A stretch of DNA of 64,000 bases from Fibrivirga algicola (GTDB lineage Bacteria > Bacteroidota > Bacteroidia > Cytophagales > Spirosomataceae): contig NZ_WAEL01000001.1 of assembly GCF_011742925.1 (NCBI RefSeq), positions 62,001 through 126,000 on the forward strand, given 5' to 3'. The position numbers and the translations under genes are program-made. Positions 1-9,346 of the stretch are shown in pieces. The notes under the pieces are model-generated. The model did no database searches. It worked only from the letters and a program-made list of their open reading frames with translations, and was not told the DNA's origin. Every line of letters begins with the position of its first letter. The first letter of the stretch is position 1.

Positions 1-999
1 GCACACAGCCTGCTACGCAATGGCGTCGACGTGAAGATCGGGTTCATTGAAACCCATCGACGGGCCGAAACTGAGGCGCTGGTAGGAGGTCTGCCGGCTA
101 TTCCCCGGCGCACGCTGTTTTACAAGGGCCGTCAGCTCGAGGAAATGGACGTGCAGGCGATCATCAACTGCCACCCCGAACTGGTAATCGTGGATGAACT
201 GGCGCATACGAACATTCCCGGTTCGAAAAACGAAAAACGGTGGCAGGATGTGCTTGACTTGCTCGACGTAGGCATCAACGTCATCTCGGCGGTCAATATT
301 CAGCATATCGAAAGCCTCTACGACGACGTACGCCTGATCACGGGCATCGACGTAACCGAGCGCGTGCCCGACCGGGTGTTGCAGATTGCCGACGAGGTGG
401 TAAACATCGACCTGACCGCCGACGAACTCATTGCGCGACTCGAGGAAGGGAAAATTTATGATCCGTCGAAAGTGCAGATGGCGCTGACCAATTTCTTTCG
501 GCCCGACAAAATCTTGCAACTGCGTGAGTTAGCGCTCAAAGAAGTGGCCGGTCAGGTCGAACGTAAGGTGGATCAGGCCTTGCCATTAGCAGGAAATGGA
601 CGGCACGAGCGGTTTATGGCGTCGATCAGTAGCAACCCGGATATTGCGCGGCGGGTGATTCGGAAAACAGCCCGCCTGGCTAGCTACTACAATTCGCGCT
701 GGTATGTGCTGTACGTGCAAACGCCGGAGGAAAGTCCCGACCGAATCAGACTTGACCTGCAGCGGCATCTGATCAATAACCTGAAACTGGCTACCGAACT
801 GGGCGCAGAGGTTATTCAGGCGAAGGGACGGAACATCGTAGATTGCATCATGCAGGAAGTTGACACACGCAAGGTGACAACGGTTTGTATCGGCAAACCG
901 CACCTGAGTCTGATTCAGATCATCCTGCGCACCAACGCATTTAATCGCCTGCTCAACAAACTCTCTGACTCCGACGTCGACCTGGTGATTCTGTCTTAA
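1..999 (+). CDS. kdpD: KdpD-type sensor protein, N-terminal half (5' end outside window)
   Basis: The frame is open to base 1, so the true start and the Walker A region lie upstream of the window. Visible parts are the KdpD sensor domain (FIETHRR, LVIVDELAHTNIPGS, NIQHIESL) and then a universal-stress-like domain (from about RFMASISSNPD) that runs to the stop. In E. coli KdpD these are followed in the same chain by four membrane helices and a kinase; here the protein ends after the Usp domain. The kinase is a separate gene 99 bases downstream. KdpD senses potassium limitation and controls the Kdp K+ pump; kdpABC probably lie upstream, which I cannot see. Family assignment is strong; that the next gene is its kinase partner is inference. 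Confidence 0.87.
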   Translation, partial: AHSLLRNGVDVKIGFIETHRRAETEALVGGLPAIPRRTLFYKGRQLEEMDVQAIINCHPELVIVDELAHTNIPGSKNEKRWQDVLDLLDVGINVISAVNIQHIESLYDDVRLITGIDVTERVPDRVLQIADEVVNIDLTADELIARLEEGKIYDPSKVQMALTNFFRPDKILQLRELALKEVAGQVERKVDQALPLAGNGRHERFMASISSNPDIARRVIRKTARLASYYNSRWYVLYVQTPEESPDRIRLDLQRHLINNLKLATELGAEVIQAKGRNIVDCIMQEVDTRKVTTVCIGKPHLSLIQIILRTNAFNRLLNKLSDSDVDLVILS

Positions 1000-1098
1000 C
1001 AAAGTCTGCTGTGTGTAGTCTGCTGTTAGGCTGCTACATCCTGAATTACCTGTTCGACAACGCACCGGAAGACGGTGAACAGTAAACTCAATTTCTCT

Positions 1099-2859
1099 AT
1101 GAACCTTCAATCCAAAATAGCGCTCGGCATGGCATTTTTATTTGCCATTATTCTGCTGCTGGGTGGGCTGGGCGCGTATTACCTTAACCAACTGGCCAAC
1201 GACTCGCAGGCTATTCTTCAGGATAACTACATTTCGCTCGAGTACACCAGTCATATGCAAAAAGCACTGGCCGACCTGACGGATAACGAGTCGATAGGGG
1301 ATTTTGAGCGAAACCTGAAAAAGCAGGAAGCCAATTTTACGGAGGCCGGTGAGGCGGAGGTAACGGGTAACCTGCGGCGTGAATTTGAGCGACTTCGGCG
1401 TGGCGCAACCGACTCCGTTACGATCAGACGAATGCATCAGGCCCTGTTTCAACTTGACGAGATCAATCGACAGGCTATTGTGCGCAAAAATGAGGTAGCC
1501 AAGCAAACCGCCAAAGATGCCCTGATCTGGCTGGCCGTCATTGGCACCACCTGCTTCCTGATTGTTCTGTCGTTCACTATTAATTTTCCTGTCTACGTGG
1601 CCCGGCCCCTGCGCGAACTCACGCAAGGAATAAAACAGGTGACCAACCGTAATTTTGAAGAGCGTCTGCATGTCAATTCCAGCGACGAGTTTGGGGAACT
1701 GGCCCGGTCGTTCAACCGCATGGCCGAGAAACTCGACGAGTATGAACACTCGAACTTGGCGCGGATCCTGTTTGAGAAAAAGCGCATCGATACGCTGATT
1801 CAGGTCATGTCTGACGGCATCATCGGATTAGATCAGAACCGGTATATCCTATTCGTAAATCAGGCTGCCAGCCGCTTGCTGAGCCTGACCGAGTCGGATC
1901 TGCTGGGAAAATATGCCCCCGATATTGCCGCCACCAACGACCTGATGCGCACGCTGATTCAGGACGTGATGCCGCCGCTGCAACGTACTCCGTCCACACC
2001 GGAAGGAGCTGGCGCAACCGGGGAGGCCAGTTTGCTGAAAATTTATGATGGTGATAAGGAAAGCTATTTTACCCGCCAAACCCAGCCCGTCGATATTACG
2101 CGCACCGGCGACGAACAGGCCGTGCGGGCCGGGTACGTGATTGTGCTGAAAAACGTGACGTCGTATAAAGAGCTTGATCTGGCCAAAACAAACTTCATCG
2201 CTACGGTCTCGCATGAGTTGAAAACGCCCATATCAAGCATAAAAATGAGCCTGAAGCTCCTCGACGACCAGCGTATCGGTAGCCTCAACGACGAACAGAA
2301 AGACCTGCTGACTGACCTGCGGGCCGACGCCGACCGATTGCTGGCCATTACGGGCGAACTGCTGAATATGGCGCAGGTGGAGTCGGGCCAGATTCAGTTG
2401 AACATACAGCCTGTAGACGCGGGCGATATTGTCGGGTATGCCGTCAACGCGCTTCGGGTGGCCGCCGACCAGCGTGCCATAAGCCTGCATACCGACCTGC
2501 CTGCCGGGTTGCCTCAGGTACGTACCGATCCTGATAAAGCGTCGTGGGTGCTGATCAATTTTCTGTCGAACGCGGTACGGCACTCGCCAGACGAGAGCCG
2601 GATTGAGGTATCGGCTAAGCCGGTTAAACAGGGTATTGAATTTCGGGTGCGCGACTACGGAGCTGGTATTCGGCCAGAGCACCGCGACCGGATTTTTGAC
2701 CGCTATTTCCGCGCGCCGGGTTCCAACGGGCAGGCCAGTGGTACGGGGCTTGGTTTGGCTATTTCGAGTGAGTTTATTCAAAGCATGCATGGCCGGATCG
2801 GGCTCGATACGACCGTTACCGATGGGGCTGCTTTCTGGTTTACGTTGCCGGTTGTGTAA
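1099..2859 (+). CDS. Sensor histidine kinase (HAMP-PAS-HisKA-HATPase), probable KdpD partner
   Basis: A membrane histidine kinase of about 586 residues. It has an N-terminal helix (residues about 8-28), an extracytoplasmic segment, a second helix (about 140-165), HAMP (RPLRELTQGI), a PAS-like region (about 235-345), an H-box with VSHELKTP (His about 372), an N-box FLSNAVRHS, and glycine boxes GAGIRPEH and GTGLGLAIS. A GTG at 1075 would add eight residues; I prefer ATG 1099 because the signal-anchor follows at once. It lies directly after the KdpD sensor half and may act as its kinase, although its input region (HAMP, PAS) is unlike the DUF4118 region of canonical KdpD. No response regulator is visible; kdpE may be outside the window. 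Confidence 0.88.
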   Translation: MNLQSKIALGMAFLFAIILLLGGLGAYYLNQLANDSQAILQDNYISLEYTSHMQKALADLTDNESIGDFERNLKKQEANFTEAGEAEVTGNLRREFERLRRGATDSVTIRRMHQALFQLDEINRQAIVRKNEVAKQTAKDALIWLAVIGTTCFLIVLSFTINFPVYVARPLRELTQGIKQVTNRNFEERLHVNSSDEFGELARSFNRMAEKLDEYEHSNLARILFEKKRIDTLIQVMSDGIIGLDQNRYILFVNQAASRLLSLTESDLLGKYAPDIAATNDLMRTLIQDVMPPLQRTPSTPEGAGATGEASLLKIYDGDKESYFTRQTQPVDITRTGDEQAVRAGYVIVLKNVTSYKELDLAKTNFIATVSHELKTPISSIKMSLKLLDDQRIGSLNDEQKDLLTDLRADADRLLAITGELLNMAQVESGQIQLNIQPVDAGDIVGYAVNALRVAADQRAISLHTDLPAGLPQVRTDPDKASWVLINFLSNAVRHSPDESRIEVSAKPVKQGIEFRVRDYGAGIRPEHRDRIFDRYFRAPGSNGQASGTGLGLAISSEFIQSMHGRIGLDTTVTDGAAFWFTLPVV

Positions 2860-2915
2860 ATGATAGTAGGCCATCAGGCACAAGCTTAGTACCTTGTTGG
2901 CCTAAACACACCCGT

Positions 2916-3500
2916 ATGAAACGCACACTGTATGTGGCTCTTAGCCTGTTTGTTACCGTTAGTATACACGCCCAGCAACCTGGTTCACCAACTCAAAATG
3001 ATACCTGGGGGAAGGCCGCTTCCGCCCCCGACGATCGGTACACTAATCCCAAAAGTAAGTTGTATGCGGGGCCAGACGGCTGGTACAACTACGGCGAAGT
3101 GCGGGCCGAGGTGGCCAACACTGCTAAAACAGCCTACAGATTCAAGGGAGGGTTCAACCTCATCATGCATACGTTTACGGCCGTTGAACCGGGACAGAAC
3201 CGGGTGATGACGCTGGACTTCGGTACGGATACACCAGCGGTAGGTACGTATCAGGTAAGCGGTAAGGCCAGCCCCGCCCAGAAAAAAGTGGAACTGTCCT
3301 TTTCCGACATTCTTAAAAGTGAAATAAGGGATTGGAAAGGGGCCGATGGGGCGGGCACGGTGAGCGTATCGAAGGTCAACGGCTTTCTGTACATCAAATG
3401 CCGCAACGTCCTGCTTCAGCCTACGGGCGGCATCAAACAGGCCGACGAGACGAAAAAAGCGATGACACTTGGCTTCGAGGGAGCCATCGCACCTGACTGA
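2916..3500 (+). CDS. Hypothetical secreted protein
   Basis: A protein of 194 residues with a clear signal peptide (MKRTLYVALSLFVTVSIHA, probable cut before QQ). The mature part is rich in beta-type segments with no cysteine pair or catalytic motif that I recognise. The pattern (signal, short linker, strand-rich domain with FKGGFNLIMHTF and TYQVSGKA) resembles small periplasmic or surface proteins of unknown function in Cytophagales. It ends nine bases from the convergent CDF transporter stop, with no obvious terminator between. No function assigned. Confidence 0.7.
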   Translation: MKRTLYVALSLFVTVSIHAQQPGSPTQNDTWGKAASAPDDRYTNPKSKLYAGPDGWYNYGEVRAEVANTAKTAYRFKGGFNLIMHTFTAVEPGQNRVMTLDFGTDTPAVGTYQVSGKASPAQKKVELSFSDILKSEIRDWKGADGAGTVSVSKVNGFLYIKCRNVLLQPTGGIKQADETKKAMTLGFEGAIAPD

Positions 3501-3509
3501 CCAATGTGC

Positions 3510-4475
3510 TCAGAAGGCAAGCCCGTCAGCCTGCGGTTCCGGTAGCGGGGAGGGGGCTTCGCCGGGCTCGATGAACAACTGGTTGATGATCGGAAATTTC
3601 TGTTTAACCGTCTCCCGGATGCGGGTAATTGCCTGGTTGATATCCGTCGTCGACAGGTCGTTATGGAAATCGATGACCAGCATCAGAATCACCTCTTCAG
3701 GGGCCATGTACATTGAGGGTGACCGGAGCACGCGCACAACGGCCTGATCCTGTTCAATCACCGCTACTACCTGCCGCATGGTGGCCGCCTCCAGACTTTC
3801 GCCCATCAAAAGGCCCCGGCTTTCGCGGGCCAGCACCACAGAAACGGCCGTTAAGATCAAGCCAATGAGGATGGAAGCGATGCCGTCGAAATAAGGATTT
3901 TGCAGTTGATGGCCCAGAAAAACACCCAAAAAGGCAACCAGCAGGCCCAGCACGTCGGCGGCGTCTTCAAACAAGACGACAAACGTTGAGGGGTCTTTGC
4001 TTCGTTTTACGGCTGCCCAAAACGGTTGACTACCCCGCTGCCGATTAAACTCCTTCAGCGCGGTGATGAACGAAAATCCGTCGAGGACAAAGGCAATACC
4101 GAGCACGATGTAGTTCCAGAACGGATTTTCAATGATTTCGGGATGCTGCAGATGGGTGATTCCCTCATAGAACGAGACGCCACCACCCACACCGAAAATC
4201 AGGATAGAGACGATGAAGGCCCAGAAGTAGAGCTCTTTGCCGTATCCGAAAGGGCGTTTGTCGTCGGCTGGTTGCTTACTCCGTTTGATGCCCAGCAAGA
4301 GCAGCACTTCATTCAGAGAGTCGACGAGTGAGTGAATGCCTTCCGAAATCATGGCCGAACTGCCTGTTACGCTGGCGGCAATGAATTTCGTGATGGCAAT
4401 GGCTACGTTGGCAATTAAGGCGCTGTAGATCGGGGTTTTAGACGCAGGCATATCGATGGTGTGATGGTACACCAA
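3510..4475 (-). CDS. Cation diffusion facilitator (CDF) family metal transporter
   Basis: A 321-residue inner-membrane protein with about six helices and a cytoplasmic C-terminal domain. The metal-site motif in helix II is HSLVDSLNE (His 48, Asp 52), and helix V carries a second acidic motif, LFEDAADVLG. CDF proteins export divalent cations such as Zn2+, Co2+, Fe2+ or Mn2+ in exchange for protons. The His-x3-Asp pair is typical of zinc-transporting members, but the metal cannot be fixed from sequence. The start could also be the ATG eight codons further in (4451), which immediately precedes PASKTPIYSALIAN. The gene stands alone between convergent and co-directional neighbours. Confidence 0.87.
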   Translation of the reverse strand: MVYHHTIDMPASKTPIYSALIANVAIAITKFIAASVTGSSAMISEGIHSLVDSLNEVLLLLGIKRSKQPADDKRPFGYGKELYFWAFIVSILIFGVGGGVSFYEGITHLQHPEIIENPFWNYIVLGIAFVLDGFSFITALKEFNRQRGSQPFWAAVKRSKDPSTFVVLFEDAADVLGLLVAFLGVFLGHQLQNPYFDGIASILIGLILTAVSVVLARESRGLLMGESLEAATMRQVVAVIEQDQAVVRVLRSPSMYMAPEEVILMLVIDFHNDLSTTDINQAITRIRETVKQKFPIINQLFIEPGEAPSPLPEPQADGLAF

Positions 4476-4519
4476 CGGTCGTTTATCCGCAAATGTTTAG
4501 GCCGGGCAGGGCAATCTGG

Positions 4520-6247
4520 CTAGGGCGTTACCGGTTGAGCGGGTGTTTTGTAGACGTAAAAAGCGCCGTCGTGTGAAGGCTGGTCAAACTGAGTGACCCG
4601 TGGGTAGGGGAGGTTGCCATCGTGCGTAACCAGGTACGTGTATCGGCCTTTCTCGAAGTCGGCAAACGCCAGCTTCGTGTCGACGAAGTAGTTGACGAAT
4701 CCGGTCAGTGAACCATAAAACGTCAGGTCAGGATAGTGGTTGAGGGGCGTGTACTGAACCAGAATTTGCCGCTGCAGAATGGCCAGCCGTTCGTCTTCCG
4801 ACAGGGATGTTTTCAGTACGACAGGCGGCGAGGTGCTTATTTTGCCGCCAAACTGACGATCATATTTCGCCTGAGTCAGGGTTTCATCCTCAACGGCTCG
4901 CAATTCCCGAATCAGCGTCTGCTTGTTTCGCGGTGTGATGTTGTCAAACTCCGGTGTGGTCAGCACGGGGGTATTGGCGGGTAATTTTTGCAGAAAAGTA
5001 GCCGTTTGCCACAGTGTCGACGGACGTAGCAGATCAGCCTCCAGTAGTGCGCTTTCGGCAATATGTGAAAGGGCGAGCAGGCCTGCTACAGTGTAAAGGA
5101 CCCAACGCCGCCGCGACAGCAGGTACAGTGTGTATGCTCCATACGCCAGTAAGAACAGGCCCATCATACGCAACGGAAGCGTGTGCGTGATGTAGATGGT
5201 AGACGAATGAAAGATGGATACCGTCAATAATACCAGGTTGCCAATCAGGAGGGCAGCCATAGCCCGGTTGGGGTACCAGCGCCAGAACGAAACCGCCCCG
5301 ATAGGCAATAGGAGCAGTTGCCAGACAGTGGGTGATGGCAGCACCATACTGGTAACGTACCCCCAATTGAAAAATGACGACTGGGCACCGCCAACCTTCA
5401 TCAGCATACCGCCACCAAAGGCTTTGAGCAGCACAAAAGAGTCTGTCCACAGGAATGGCATTGTTAACAGCACGAACAGCAACAGTCCGCCCAACACCCC
5501 AAGGGCCCGTTGCCAGCTCCAGCCGATACGCACGAGCAACCCACCCAGCAGGAACGGGAAGGTAAATACGAACAGCAGCCGCTGACTGACCAGCAGGGCA
5601 ATGAGCAGCAGCACAACGGCGGGCTGCCGCCACGAGCGGGCCGGAAATTCACCAAAGAGAATCAGAAAGCCAGCTACTGCAAAGAGTGCATAGCTGAGGG
5701 CTTCGGGACGAATGACGGGTGTGCTGATGAAAACGTCATACTGAAGGCACAGAATAACGACAAGGGGAAGGCGCAGCACCGGCGGAAGCAGCGATGGGCT
5801 GGCCCGGTGGATGATGCGAACGCACCAGATCAATAAGCCCCCAACCAGCAGCGTCTGAACCAGCCGACCGGCGGTGATGAGTGGAATCCGATCCAGCAGG
5901 TAGGCGTAGGCTGTCTTATCAATCACCTCAAACGCACCAACACCCGAGAGGTCCGGAGCGCTGACCAGATTGATCAGGCACTGACCCAACGCGAGCAGAT
6001 AAAACACGATCACCATCGGAATACCCGGCCAGTCGAGGCAACGGGGTGTAGCGCCAAAGAGCATAAACACGCCCGAGTCGGCTATAAACTGCTCATCGGT
6101 GGTGAAGTAACCCCCGTCGGGCGGATGAACGAAGGTGACCCAAAGGGCGAATGACATGGCCAGTCCAACCAATATATAGCTCCACCTGATGGATGGCAAT
6201 GAGTCTATAGATACGGGTAGTTGAGACGAGACAGGCGGAGAAATCAT
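4520..6247 (-). CDS. Polytopic membrane protein, GT-C glycosyltransferase-like
   Basis: A protein of 575 residues with roughly ten to twelve hydrophobic segments and a soluble C-terminal region of about 150 residues. The first extracytoplasmic loop has a TTDEQFIADSG acidic motif just after helix 1, the position where GT-C (ArnT/PMT-like) glycosyltransferases carry their catalytic Asp/Glu. This suggests a lipid-phosphosugar-dependent transferase, but I see no further family-specific motif. Alternative: an uncharacterised membrane protein. It lies downstream of the subtilase on the same strand, 42 bases away, and may share its transcript. Confidence 0.6.
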   Translation of the reverse strand: MISPPVSSQLPVSIDSLPSIRWSYILVGLAMSFALWVTFVHPPDGGYFTTDEQFIADSGVFMLFGATPRCLDWPGIPMVIVFYLLALGQCLINLVSAPDLSGVGAFEVIDKTAYAYLLDRIPLITAGRLVQTLLVGGLLIWCVRIIHRASPSLLPPVLRLPLVVILCLQYDVFISTPVIRPEALSYALFAVAGFLILFGEFPARSWRQPAVVLLLIALLVSQRLLFVFTFPFLLGGLLVRIGWSWQRALGVLGGLLLFVLLTMPFLWTDSFVLLKAFGGGMLMKVGGAQSSFFNWGYVTSMVLPSPTVWQLLLLPIGAVSFWRWYPNRAMAALLIGNLVLLTVSIFHSSTIYITHTLPLRMMGLFLLAYGAYTLYLLSRRRWVLYTVAGLLALSHIAESALLEADLLRPSTLWQTATFLQKLPANTPVLTTPEFDNITPRNKQTLIRELRAVEDETLTQAKYDRQFGGKISTSPPVVLKTSLSEDERLAILQRQILVQYTPLNHYPDLTFYGSLTGFVNYFVDTKLAFADFEKGRYTYLVTHDGNLPYPRVTQFDQPSHDGAFYVYKTPAQPVTP

Positions 6248-6289
6248 TGAGTTGGTTGCGAATGGACAAGCGGCACAAACTTACGGCTT

Positions 6290-7954
6290 CTACCGTTTCA
6301 ACAGGCGCAATGTTCGTATATGGCCCGCAGCGGAGATCGATATCAGGTAGATGCCTTGTTGTAGATCAGGTACTTCCAGGGAGAGTGTGCCGATTTGTCC
6401 ACTCGGGTAATTGCGTTGGAAGACAACCCGCCCGGTTAGATCGGTCAGACGAATGGTGATTGGCTGGGCCGATTCTGCGTCTGTGAGGCTAACCTGCAAC
6501 CGCTCGGTGCCGGTAACGGGATTGGGGTAAATAGCCAGTAGTTGCTGGGCAGCAGCGAGTTGTATAGCCCGTCCGAAATTAGGAATACCATACCCGTACT
6601 GTACATCGGGCCGGTCGGCCTGAGACCCCGACTGGCGAAGCAAATTACGTACCTGAGCGGCCGATAGGGTGGGGTATGCCTGCCAGAAACCAGCGGCCAG
6701 TGCGGCCACCAGCGGACCGGAAAACGACGTGCCGTTACCCCCGACAACGCTACCTGCCGACGTACCCAGCACAGTACCCTGCCCCAGCGCTACCAGATCG
6801 GGCTTCAGCCGACCGTCGTAGGTTGGACCAACCGAGCTGAATCGGGCCAGGAGGCCATTGCGATCAACCGCCCCAATGCTCAACACGCCGGGCGAGTCGG
6901 CCGGTGCGCCAATGTAGCGCCAGGCGCTGTTGCCTTCGTTACCCGCCGAATTAACAACGACCATACCGGCGTCGGCGGCCCACGTGGCCGCCCGGCTGAT
7001 CAGGGTTTTTGTGCCGGTCAGGTCGGCGTATGTATGGTTATCAGCGGGGTTGTCGAACGTCGTGTAACCCAGCGATGAGTTAATTACGTCGGCGCCAGTG
7101 CTATCGGCATATTCGGCGCCAATCAGCCAGTAGGCTTCTTCAACGGGATTTTCGCTGGCGGCAATTTCTGTTCGTAGCAACAGGTACGTTGCCTTATAAG
7201 CAGGGCCGTAGAGCTGGTTTGGTGCTTCGGCGGCCATTACTGACAATACATTCAGGCCATGCTCATCGTCGTCGTATACGTCGGCTTCGCGGTCGGGGAA
7301 GTCATAGGTGGCCAGCACCCGGTTCTCCGCAAAAAGCGAATTCAGAAAGGCAACCCGGTTAGCCCGTGAAAAGCCGGCATCGAGAATAGCAACCAGCATG
7401 GTTTCGCCATGATACCCGCTGTCGTGCATTTGGTCTACGCCCAGCTGCCTCAGCTGAAAGTCGCCTAGTCCGTAGGCTGGTACAGACGCTGACCGACCAA
7501 ACTTACTGGCTCGTTCACGATCAGTGAGGGGTTGGTCGCTGGTTCCCAGCCGGGCATTATTGAGTACGCGCCCCGTTTCAAGTCCCTGCACGTAGGGCAG
7601 CGCCAGCAGGGCGGGGAGCTGCGTTGGGGCAATCTGTACCAGAGCGGCGTTGAGCCAGCGCGACGTGTAAAGCACGGTTGCTCCCGCCTGACGCAGCCCA
7701 GTCAGGTAGGCCGGTGTAACAGGCAAATCGCGTTCTGTGACGGCTATGCCCTGCCGTTGCCGCCTGGAGACAGACCGGGCCGACAGAAATTGATCGGGCC
7801 GGTCGATCCGAAACGGTGTGCCCGCTTTGTCGCGAAATAAAAGCAGGTATTGGCCCGCCCGTTGGGCCTGTGCTCCCTGGCCGAAGCAGCAGAATAGACT
7901 GACGATGAAGAGCGCCGCCGCAATGCGTAGTTGAAAGGTATTATTCAGTGCCAT
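6290..7954 (-). CDS. Secreted subtilisin-like (S8) serine protease with T9SS sorting tail
   Basis: A 554-residue protein with a signal peptide ending near QGAQA. The triad is visible: Asp192 (AILDAGFS), His232 (DEHGLNV) and Ser410 (NGTSFSGP), with the oxyanion Asn339 in SAGNEGNS. The C-terminal 80 residues form a type IX secretion sorting domain (AIYPNPVTG to LRTLRLLKR), so the enzyme is probably exported across the outer membrane and either anchored or released. Residues 31-150 resemble an inhibitory propeptide. Its start overlaps the end of the upstream lipoprotein gene by 14 bases, which indicates translational coupling. Substrate unknown. Confidence 0.92.
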   Translation of the reverse strand: MALNNTFQLRIAAALFIVSLFCCFGQGAQAQRAGQYLLLFRDKAGTPFRIDRPDQFLSARSVSRRQRQGIAVTERDLPVTPAYLTGLRQAGATVLYTSRWLNAALVQIAPTQLPALLALPYVQGLETGRVLNNARLGTSDQPLTDRERASKFGRSASVPAYGLGDFQLRQLGVDQMHDSGYHGETMLVAILDAGFSRANRVAFLNSLFAENRVLATYDFPDREADVYDDDEHGLNVLSVMAAEAPNQLYGPAYKATYLLLRTEIAASENPVEEAYWLIGAEYADSTGADVINSSLGYTTFDNPADNHTYADLTGTKTLISRAATWAADAGMVVVNSAGNEGNSAWRYIGAPADSPGVLSIGAVDRNGLLARFSSVGPTYDGRLKPDLVALGQGTVLGTSAGSVVGGNGTSFSGPLVAALAAGFWQAYPTLSAAQVRNLLRQSGSQADRPDVQYGYGIPNFGRAIQLAAAQQLLAIYPNPVTGTERLQVSLTDAESAQPITIRLTDLTGRVVFQRNYPSGQIGTLSLEVPDLQQGIYLISISAAGHIRTLRLLKR

Positions 7955-8624
7955 AACTCGCTACCCGGACGTACCTGCGAACGCCAAAATCGATCTGTGA
8001 TGTGCCCACGCAGGTGGGTGTCGACGAGCAGAATTGTAGTTGCACCGTTTCTTTGTACACGAGGCCAATTTGCCGGGCAAATACTTCGATACGCTTGTCT
8101 TGTGAAACCAGGGTAGAATCATTTTGTTGCCAGACCGTTGCGGTTTCAGTAAATGTCTGTGCCCCAACTGTGTAGGGCTTCGCTACGTTGCGTACTTCAT
8201 ACAGGTCTTCGGCAAAGCGGTTAAACTCGTTTCCATTCCAACGGCTTCGGTCAATGAGTGGAAACGTCAGTTTAACGAAGTCGGCCCCGCTTTCAGTCTG
8301 CACGGCCATGCGGTCGGTTACCCGCACTGTCCATAGCGAGTCGGGTTGCCAGCTGGCCTGTGTGCTGGCCCGGCGAAACCGTTGCAACCGGTAGGCGGGC
8401 TGGCCCGTAACATCGGTGTAGCGGGGGCCAACGGTCTCTTTTAGCTGGTAAGTGCTGGTAACAGGCGCGGCAATGAGCGAGAAGCGCTGTTCAGTTACGT
8501 CGTAGATGATATAGCGGCCGCTTGAGACTGGCCGGTAATCAAGCCCCAACTCCACGGGTGAGGTTTCTGACGTACCGCAGGAGAGCAGTAAGAGCCAGCA
8601 AAAGCAGACAACAAGACGAAGCAT
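7941..8624 (-). CDS. Hypothetical lipoprotein
   Basis: A 227-residue protein beginning with a hydrophobic stretch and a lipobox (LLLLSCGTS, Cys at about residue 16). The lipid anchor should be at the inner or outer membrane. The body is strand-rich with no domain I recognise. It has two Cys close together near the C-terminus (FCSSTPTCVG), which could form a disulphide. The gene overlaps the subtilase start by 14 bases, so the two are probably made together and may act together at the cell surface. Function unknown. Confidence 0.75.
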   Translation of the reverse strand: MLRLVVCFCWLLLLSCGTSETSPVELGLDYRPVSSGRYIIYDVTEQRFSLIAAPVTSTYQLKETVGPRYTDVTGQPAYRLQRFRRASTQASWQPDSLWTVRVTDRMAVQTESGADFVKLTFPLIDRSRWNGNEFNRFAEDLYEVRNVAKPYTVGAQTFTETATVWQQNDSTLVSQDKRIEVFARQIGLVYKETVQLQFCSSTPTCVGTSQIDFGVRRYVRVASYGTE

Positions 8625-8683
8625 GGTGGGATGGCAGAAAATAAGAAGGTGGGTTGCCGCCTGAACCAGCGGCGGGAACGTAC

Positions 8684-9340
8684 CTACACCAGGCCGTTTT
8701 TGAAGGCATAGGCCACCATGCCCGCCGTATTTTTGGTGCCGGTTTTCTCCAGAATCCGCAGGCGGTGTCCTTCCACGGTACGGGGGCTCAGGAAAATCTT
8801 ATCGCTGATCTCTGCCGTCGACATGCCTTCGCAGATGAGTTTCAGCACCTCTTTTTCCCGTTCCGACAACAGTATTTTGCTGTTGTACAACGTCGACTGC
8901 TTCACCACCGTGGTCTTGTTGGTCATCTTCCGCAACATGGCCCGCGATACGAATTCATTGAGGTAAACGCCCTCGTCGATCACCTTCCGAATGGCGCGCT
9001 CTACCTCGTCGGGGTCCGAATCTTTCAGCAAATAGCCGCTCACGCCCTTTTCGAGCAGGTGCAGCACCATCCGGTCTTCATCGTGCATGGTGAGCACAAT
9101 GATCTTGATCATCGGATAATGCTCGCGCAGGTAATCGGCGGTGGCGGTACCGTCGAGCACCGGCATCTGAAGATCGAGCAGGACAACGTCGGGAACCCGC
9201 CGGGGAATTTTATCAATAAATTCCTGACCATTGCTGGCTTCCAGTACTAGTTCAAAGTCGGCCACCTGCCCCAAAATCGATGCAATGCCGCGCCGAAACA
9301 GGTTGTGATCGTCTACTAAGGCTAATTTGATCTTTGCCAT
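8684..9340 (-). CDS. NarL/FixJ-type response regulator
   Basis: A 218-residue two-domain regulator. The receiver domain (1-120) has the acidic pocket VDDH (Asp10, Asp11) and phospho-acceptor Asp56 in LLDLQMP. The C-terminal LuxR-type helix-turn-helix (about 145-210) carries LSEREKEVLKLICEGMST and SPRTVEGHR. It should be phosphorylated by the kinase encoded six bases upstream and bind DNA as a dimer. The target is not visible. The lipoprotein and protease genes follow on the same strand after a 59-base gap and are possible targets or co-transcribed genes. Confidence 0.92.
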   Translation of the reverse strand: MAKIKLALVDDHNLFRRGIASILGQVADFELVLEASNGQEFIDKIPRRVPDVVLLDLQMPVLDGTATADYLREHYPMIKIIVLTMHDEDRMVLHLLEKGVSGYLLKDSDPDEVERAIRKVIDEGVYLNEFVSRAMLRKMTNKTTVVKQSTLYNSKILLSEREKEVLKLICEGMSTAEISDKIFLSPRTVEGHRLRILEKTGTKNTAGMVAYAFKNGLV

Positions 9341-9346
9341 TGTCTT

